Assembly (NCBI GenBank): GCA_018241265.1
Contig: JAFEEF010000036.1
Location: 156,791 to 220,790, forward strand
DNA from: Pseudomonadota bacterium
GTDB lineage: Bacteria; Pseudomonadota; Gammaproteobacteria; Burkholderiales; Burkholderiaceae_C
Direction of reading: 5' to 3'
DNA: 64,000 nucleotides
This document shows positions 60,893-64,000 of this stretch, in pieces (the first letter of the stretch is position 1; every line of letters begins with the position of its first letter). The notes under the pieces are model-generated. The model was given only the letters and a program-made list of their open reading frames with translations, was not told where the DNA came from and did not search any database. The position numbers and the translations under genes were made by a program.

Positions 60893-60958
60893 CGCTGTGC
60901 CGAAAGATCCGCCGCAGACACTCGGCTCCATTCCGATGCAGCGTAACGGAGCGCCGCC

Positions 60959-61981
60959 ATGGCACGGCTCGATCTGAAAACACTGACCCACTGGATCACG
61001 GCGGCGGCCGTCCTGCACCCGCAGACGCTGGACACCGAACTGGCGCTGCGCTTCGGCGTCACGCAACGCACCGCGCGCCGCGCGCTGCGCCGCCTGGTCG
61101 AACTGCACTGGCTGGTCGCCGAAGGCAGCCCGCGACACCCGCGCTGGCGCCCCGGCCTGCTGCGCGAAGTCGTGCGCAGCTATGCGCTCGAAGGCCTGGA
61201 GGAAGACATCCCCTGGCTGCTCGACTTCGCGCCGAACTTCGCGCTGCCGAGCCATGTGAACCGCATGGTCCAGCATTCCTTCGGCGAGCTCGTCAACAAT
61301 GCGATCGACCACAGCGGCGGCACGCACGTGACGGTCTCGCTGCGCCAGACCGCGAGCCACGTGCAGCTGCTCGTCTCGGACAACGGCTGCGGGCTGTTCG
61401 ACCGTATCGCCGCATCGTTCGCGATCACGAGCCCCGAACTCGCGATGCTCGAGCTGAGCAAAGGCAGGCTGACGAGCCAGCCGCGCCACCATACCGGCCA
61501 GGGCCTGTTCTTCACGTCGCGCCTGGCCGACGTGTTCGACCTGCACGCCAATGCGACGGCGTTCCAGCAACTCGCCTGGGACGACCGCGGCTGGCGTCCG
61601 CGCCGCGCGTTGAAGCACGGCGGCACGTCGGTCTTCGCGTCGTTCGCGCTCGACACGCCGCGCACGCTCGAAGCGGTCCGCAAGGCCTGGAGCCTCGACG
61701 GCTTGTCGGTGACGCTGGAACGCACCGTCGTGCCGTTGCGCCTGCTGACCTCGGACAACGTCGGCCTGGAGTCGCGCGCGCAGGCGCGCCGCGTCGGCGC
61801 TCGGCTGACGTCGTTCGCCCGGGCCGAGGTCGACTTCGGCGGCATCGCCGACGTCGGCCATGCGTTCGCCGACGAGTTGTTCCGCGTGCTGCCGCGCGAA
61901 GTGCCGGCGCTCCAACTCGTGCCGATCAACATGGCGCCGGCCGTCGCGGCGATGGTCGGCAGCGTGCGCGCGGCGCACTGA
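60959..61981 (+). CDS. HTH-GHKL ATPase-DUF4325 regulator
   Basis: A 340-residue soluble protein. An N-terminal helix-turn-helix (LALRFGVTQRTARRALRRLVELHWL, about 25-55) is followed by a GHKL ATPase domain (about 95-225) with SFGELVNNAIDHSGGTHV (N-box), VSDNGCGLFD (G1) and HTGQGLFFTSRLAD (G2). A C-terminal DUF4325 STAS-like domain (about 260-335) contains FARAEVDFGGIADVGHAFADEL and ends with LQLVPINMAPAVAAMV. ATPase and STAS parts resemble an anti-sigma kinase fused to its anti-anti-sigma partner. No sigma target is adjacent. Confidence 0.75.
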   Translation: MARLDLKTLTHWITAAAVLHPQTLDTELALRFGVTQRTARRALRRLVELHWLVAEGSPRHPRWRPGLLREVVRSYALEGLEEDIPWLLDFAPNFALPSHVNRMVQHSFGELVNNAIDHSGGTHVTVSLRQTASHVQLLVSDNGCGLFDRIAASFAITSPELAMLELSKGRLTSQPRHHTGQGLFFTSRLADVFDLHANATAFQQLAWDDRGWRPRRALKHGGTSVFASFALDTPRTLEAVRKAWSLDGLSVTLERTVVPLRLLTSDNVGLESRAQARRVGARLTSFARAEVDFGGIADVGHAFADELFRVLPREVPALQLVPINMAPAVAAMVGSVRAAH

Positions 61982-61988
61982 CGCCGCC

Positions 61989-62218
61989 GTGAGCGCCTGG
62001 CTCGACCTGGCGCACGACCCGCTCGTGATCGACGTGCCCGACACGGCCGGCCGCTACCACGTCCTGGGCTAGCTCGACTTCCATACCAACCCGTACGCAG
62101 CGATCGGTTCGCGCACGACCGGCAGGCCGGCCGGTTCTACCTCTGCCTGCGCGCCTACCTGCCGGACGACGAGATGCTCGATGGCCGCTACCGGCTCCCG
62201 CCGGTCGGGCGCTGCTGA
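61989..62218 (+). pseudogene. Broken DUF1254/DUF1214 protein gene
   Basis: The first frame (from 61989) reads VSAWLDLAHDPLVIDVPDTA, GRYHVLG, then an in-frame TAG at 62070, then LDFHTNPYAAIGSRTTGR: the heart of the DUF1254 domain. After a frame change near 62130 the sequence reads GRFYLCLRAYLPDDEMLDGR and YRLPPV, the C-terminal end of DUF1214. About 250 residues between them are missing. Deletion, stop and frameshift show a dead gene. Its 5' end joins the stop of the regulator gene at 61981 directly. Confidence 0.75.
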
Positions 62219-62416
62219 AGGCCGCGACAGGCGTTGTCCGCAACTTTACGTACGCCGTCCCCCAAACACCCGGGTGTGCGGCGGCGCGGCAAGCCTGTAC
62301 AGTGCCGCAGGCGGCCGGATGCCTCGATAATCTCCGGCTGCGCCGCGCGCATCTCCGCGCTTGCATGCGCCCATCGTCGGCGCTCCAGGTCGCAACGGCG
62401 CGGCCATCCCGACTTC

Positions 62417-64000
62417 ATGAGCGAACTCAAAGCCCTGCTGCTGACCGACGTGGTGAACAGCACCAAGCTGTCCGAAGCGTTGGGCGATGCGGCCACGGCC
62501 GAACTCTGGGCCAGCCACGACCGGATTGCGCGCACCTTGCTGCCGCAGTGGCGCGGACGCGAGATCGACAAGACCGACGGCATGCTGCTGATGTTCGACA
62601 GCGCCGCCGACGCCGTCGCCTATGCGATGGCCTACCACCAGAGCCTCGCCGAGATGCCGGTGCCGCTGCAGGCGCGCGCCGGCCTGCACGTCGGGCCGGT
62701 GCTGCTGCGCGAGAACAGCGCCGAGGACGTCGCGCGCGGCGCCAAGCCGCTCGAGGTCGATGGCCTCGCCAAGCCGACCGCGGCGCGCGTGATGTCGCTG
62801 GCCGGCGGCGGGCAGACGCTGATGACGTCGGATGCGCGCTGGGCGCTCGGCGCGAGCGCGCTGCGCACCGAGTCGCACGGCCACTGGCTGATGCGCGGCA
62901 TCAGCCGGCCGGTCGAACTGTTCGAGGTCGGCCATGCGGACGCCGAGTTCCGCATCCCCGACGACAGCGAGAAGGTCTATCGCGTCGTGCGCAGCGGCGA
63001 GCGCTGGGTGCCGGCCGTCAAGATCCCGAACAACCTGCCGCAGCAGGTCACGTCGTTCATCGGGCGCGAGCGCGAGCTCGACGAGATCAAGGCACTCGTG
63101 TCGCAGTCGCGCCTCGTCACGCTGCTCGGCATGGGCGGCCTCGGCAAGACGCGGCTGTCGCTGCAGGCGGCGACCGAGCTGATGGCCGAATACCCGGACG
63201 GCGCCTGGTTCCTCGACCTGTCGTCGATCCGCGATCCGGCACTCGTCGTGGCCGAAGCGGCGCAGGTGCTGGGCGTGCGCGCGGAGGCCGACCAGCCCCT
63301 GCTGCGCAGCGTCTGCGCCCATCTGTCGACACGCCGCACGCTGCTCGTGTTCGACAACTGCGAGCACCTGGTCAAGCCGGCCGCGGAGCTGGCGCATGCG
63401 ATCCTGAAGGCCGCGCAGCATGTACACGTGATCGCATCGAGCCGCCAGGCGCTGCACGTGCCGGGCGAGCAGGCCTATCCGATCCTGCCGTTGCCGGTGC
63501 CGCAGACCGGCGACGACCTCGAGTCGCTGGCGCGCTCGACGGCGGTCCGCCTGTTCGTCGAGCGCGCCCGGCTGCACAAGCCGGCGTTCGCGCTCGGCGA
63601 ACGCGAGGCGCCGGCGGTGGCCGAACTGGTGGCGCGGCTCGAAGGCATACCGCTCGCGCTCGAGCTCGCGGCAGCGCGCGTGCGCTCGCTCGCGGTCGCC
63701 GACATCAACAGGCGCCTGAAGGATCGCTACAAGTTCCTGACCGGCGGCTCGGGCGTGCTGCAGGAGCGCCAGCAGACGCTGCGCGCGCTCGTCGACTGGT
63801 CGTACGAACTGCTGACGCCGGCCGAGCAGACGGCCTTGCGGCGGCTGGCGGTGTTCGTCGGCGGCTTCGACCTGACCGCGGCCGAGCAGGTGTGCGGCGT
63901 CGATCCGATCGAGGACATCGACGTGCTGGACCTGCTGTCGTCGCTGATCGAGAAGTCGCTCGTGATGCTCGACGAGCGCGACGAAAGCACGCGCTACCGG
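62417..64000 (+). CDS. Class III adenylate/guanylate cyclase-like domain fused to NB-ARC-type ATPase, 5' part
   Basis: The frame is open from the ATG at 62417 to the window edge (528 codons), so the protein is incomplete. Residues about 1-180 are a cyclase homology domain (LLLTDVVNSTKLSEALGD with the first metal Asp; EIDKTDGMLLMF with the second; ARAGLHVGPVLLRE). A linker leads to a STAND-type ATPase: NLPQQVTSFIGRERELDEI, Walker A GMGGLGKTRLS, Walker B TLLVFDNCEHL, VIASSRQAL and GIPLALELAAARVRSL. Such proteins usually continue with TPR repeats. Likely a signal-responsive regulator; cyclase activity needs the unseen or unverified transition-state residues. Confidence 0.88.
   Translation, partial: MSELKALLLTDVVNSTKLSEALGDAATAELWASHDRIARTLLPQWRGREIDKTDGMLLMFDSAADAVAYAMAYHQSLAEMPVPLQARAGLHVGPVLLRENSAEDVARGAKPLEVDGLAKPTAARVMSLAGGGQTLMTSDARWALGASALRTESHGHWLMRGISRPVELFEVGHADAEFRIPDDSEKVYRVVRSGERWVPAVKIPNNLPQQVTSFIGRERELDEIKALVSQSRLVTLLGMGGLGKTRLSLQAATELMAEYPDGAWFLDLSSIRDPALVVAEAAQVLGVRAEADQPLLRSVCAHLSTRRTLLVFDNCEHLVKPAAELAHAILKAAQHVHVIASSRQALHVPGEQAYPILPLPVPQTGDDLESLARSTAVRLFVERARLHKPAFALGEREAPAVAELVARLEGIPLALELAAARVRSLAVADINRRLKDRYKFLTGGSGVLQERQQTLRALVDWSYELLTPAEQTALRRLAVFVGGFDLTAAEQVCGVDPIEDIDVLDLLSSLIEKSLVMLDERDESTRYR

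Overview
The window is high-GC DNA (by eye roughly 68-70 percent), densely packed with genes on both strands. It contains no rRNA, tRNA or CRISPR array that I could find. The gene families point to a betaproteobacterium of the order Burkholderiales: a small Trp-rich protein, a phasin-like protein, an extracellular type 2 PHB depolymerase, CstA/YbdD, Tct-type transporters and cytochrome c proteins. I cannot name the genus. No gene-free stretch exceeds about 260 bases. The longest gaps are 2225-2455, 3947-4147, 10641-10876, 14680-14937, 23929-24153, 43411-43622, 53711-53930 and 62219-62416; what I see in them is listed as features where there is anything.

Layout. 1-8.9 kb: 3' part of ilvD, small membrane and cytochrome genes, a truncated epoxide hydrolase beside a MITE-like inverted repeat, a PHB depolymerase converging on a secreted beta-propeller protein, a LysE exporter, a phasin-like protein and topoisomerase IB. 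9-20 kb: an rpoN gene outside its usual neighbourhood, a degenerate hybrid kinase, envelope-type genes (two GT4 glycosyltransferases, AI-2E permease, PAP2 phosphatase, DUF2334 deacetylase-like protein) and a sigma-54-dependent response regulator. 20-26 kb: a 1245-residue double hybrid histidine kinase divergent from a protein with three receiver-like domains. 26-32 kb: catalase-like protein, small stress-type proteins, the remains of a ligD gene, a nucleotidyltransferase, a metallophosphoesterase and a sorbosone-dehydrogenase-like protein. 32.8-37.2 kb: cstA-ybdD followed on the same strand by a cache-domain kinase and a LuxR-type regulator.

37.3-44.9 kb is the most coherent system. Six lipid-modifying genes (CFA synthase, DUF1365, FAD amine oxidase, desaturase, DUF1295, second methyltransferase) run leftward with start/stop overlaps at every junction. 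They are divergent from an ECF sigma factor and a ChrR-type zinc anti-sigma factor. Both directions carry TGATCC-N18-TAGAA promoters, very close to the promoter type described for the RpoE-ChrR singlet-oxygen response of Rhodobacter. I infer a photo-oxidative-stress regulon that remodels membrane fatty acids, possibly to methylated or furan fatty acids.

45-64 kb: a 726-residue membrane protein of unknown function with two soluble Rossmann-like regions, DUF1272, an SDR with an EamA transporter, a gamma-glutamyltransferase downstream of TctB-TctA, a probable Fur-controlled periplasmic redox operon (diheme cytochrome lipoprotein, porin, FMN-binding protein), folA-DUF4337-enoyl-CoA hydratase-amidase, a predicted HTH-GHKL ATPase-DUF4325 regulator, a wrecked DUF1254/DUF1214 gene, and a cyclase-NB-ARC protein running off the right edge.
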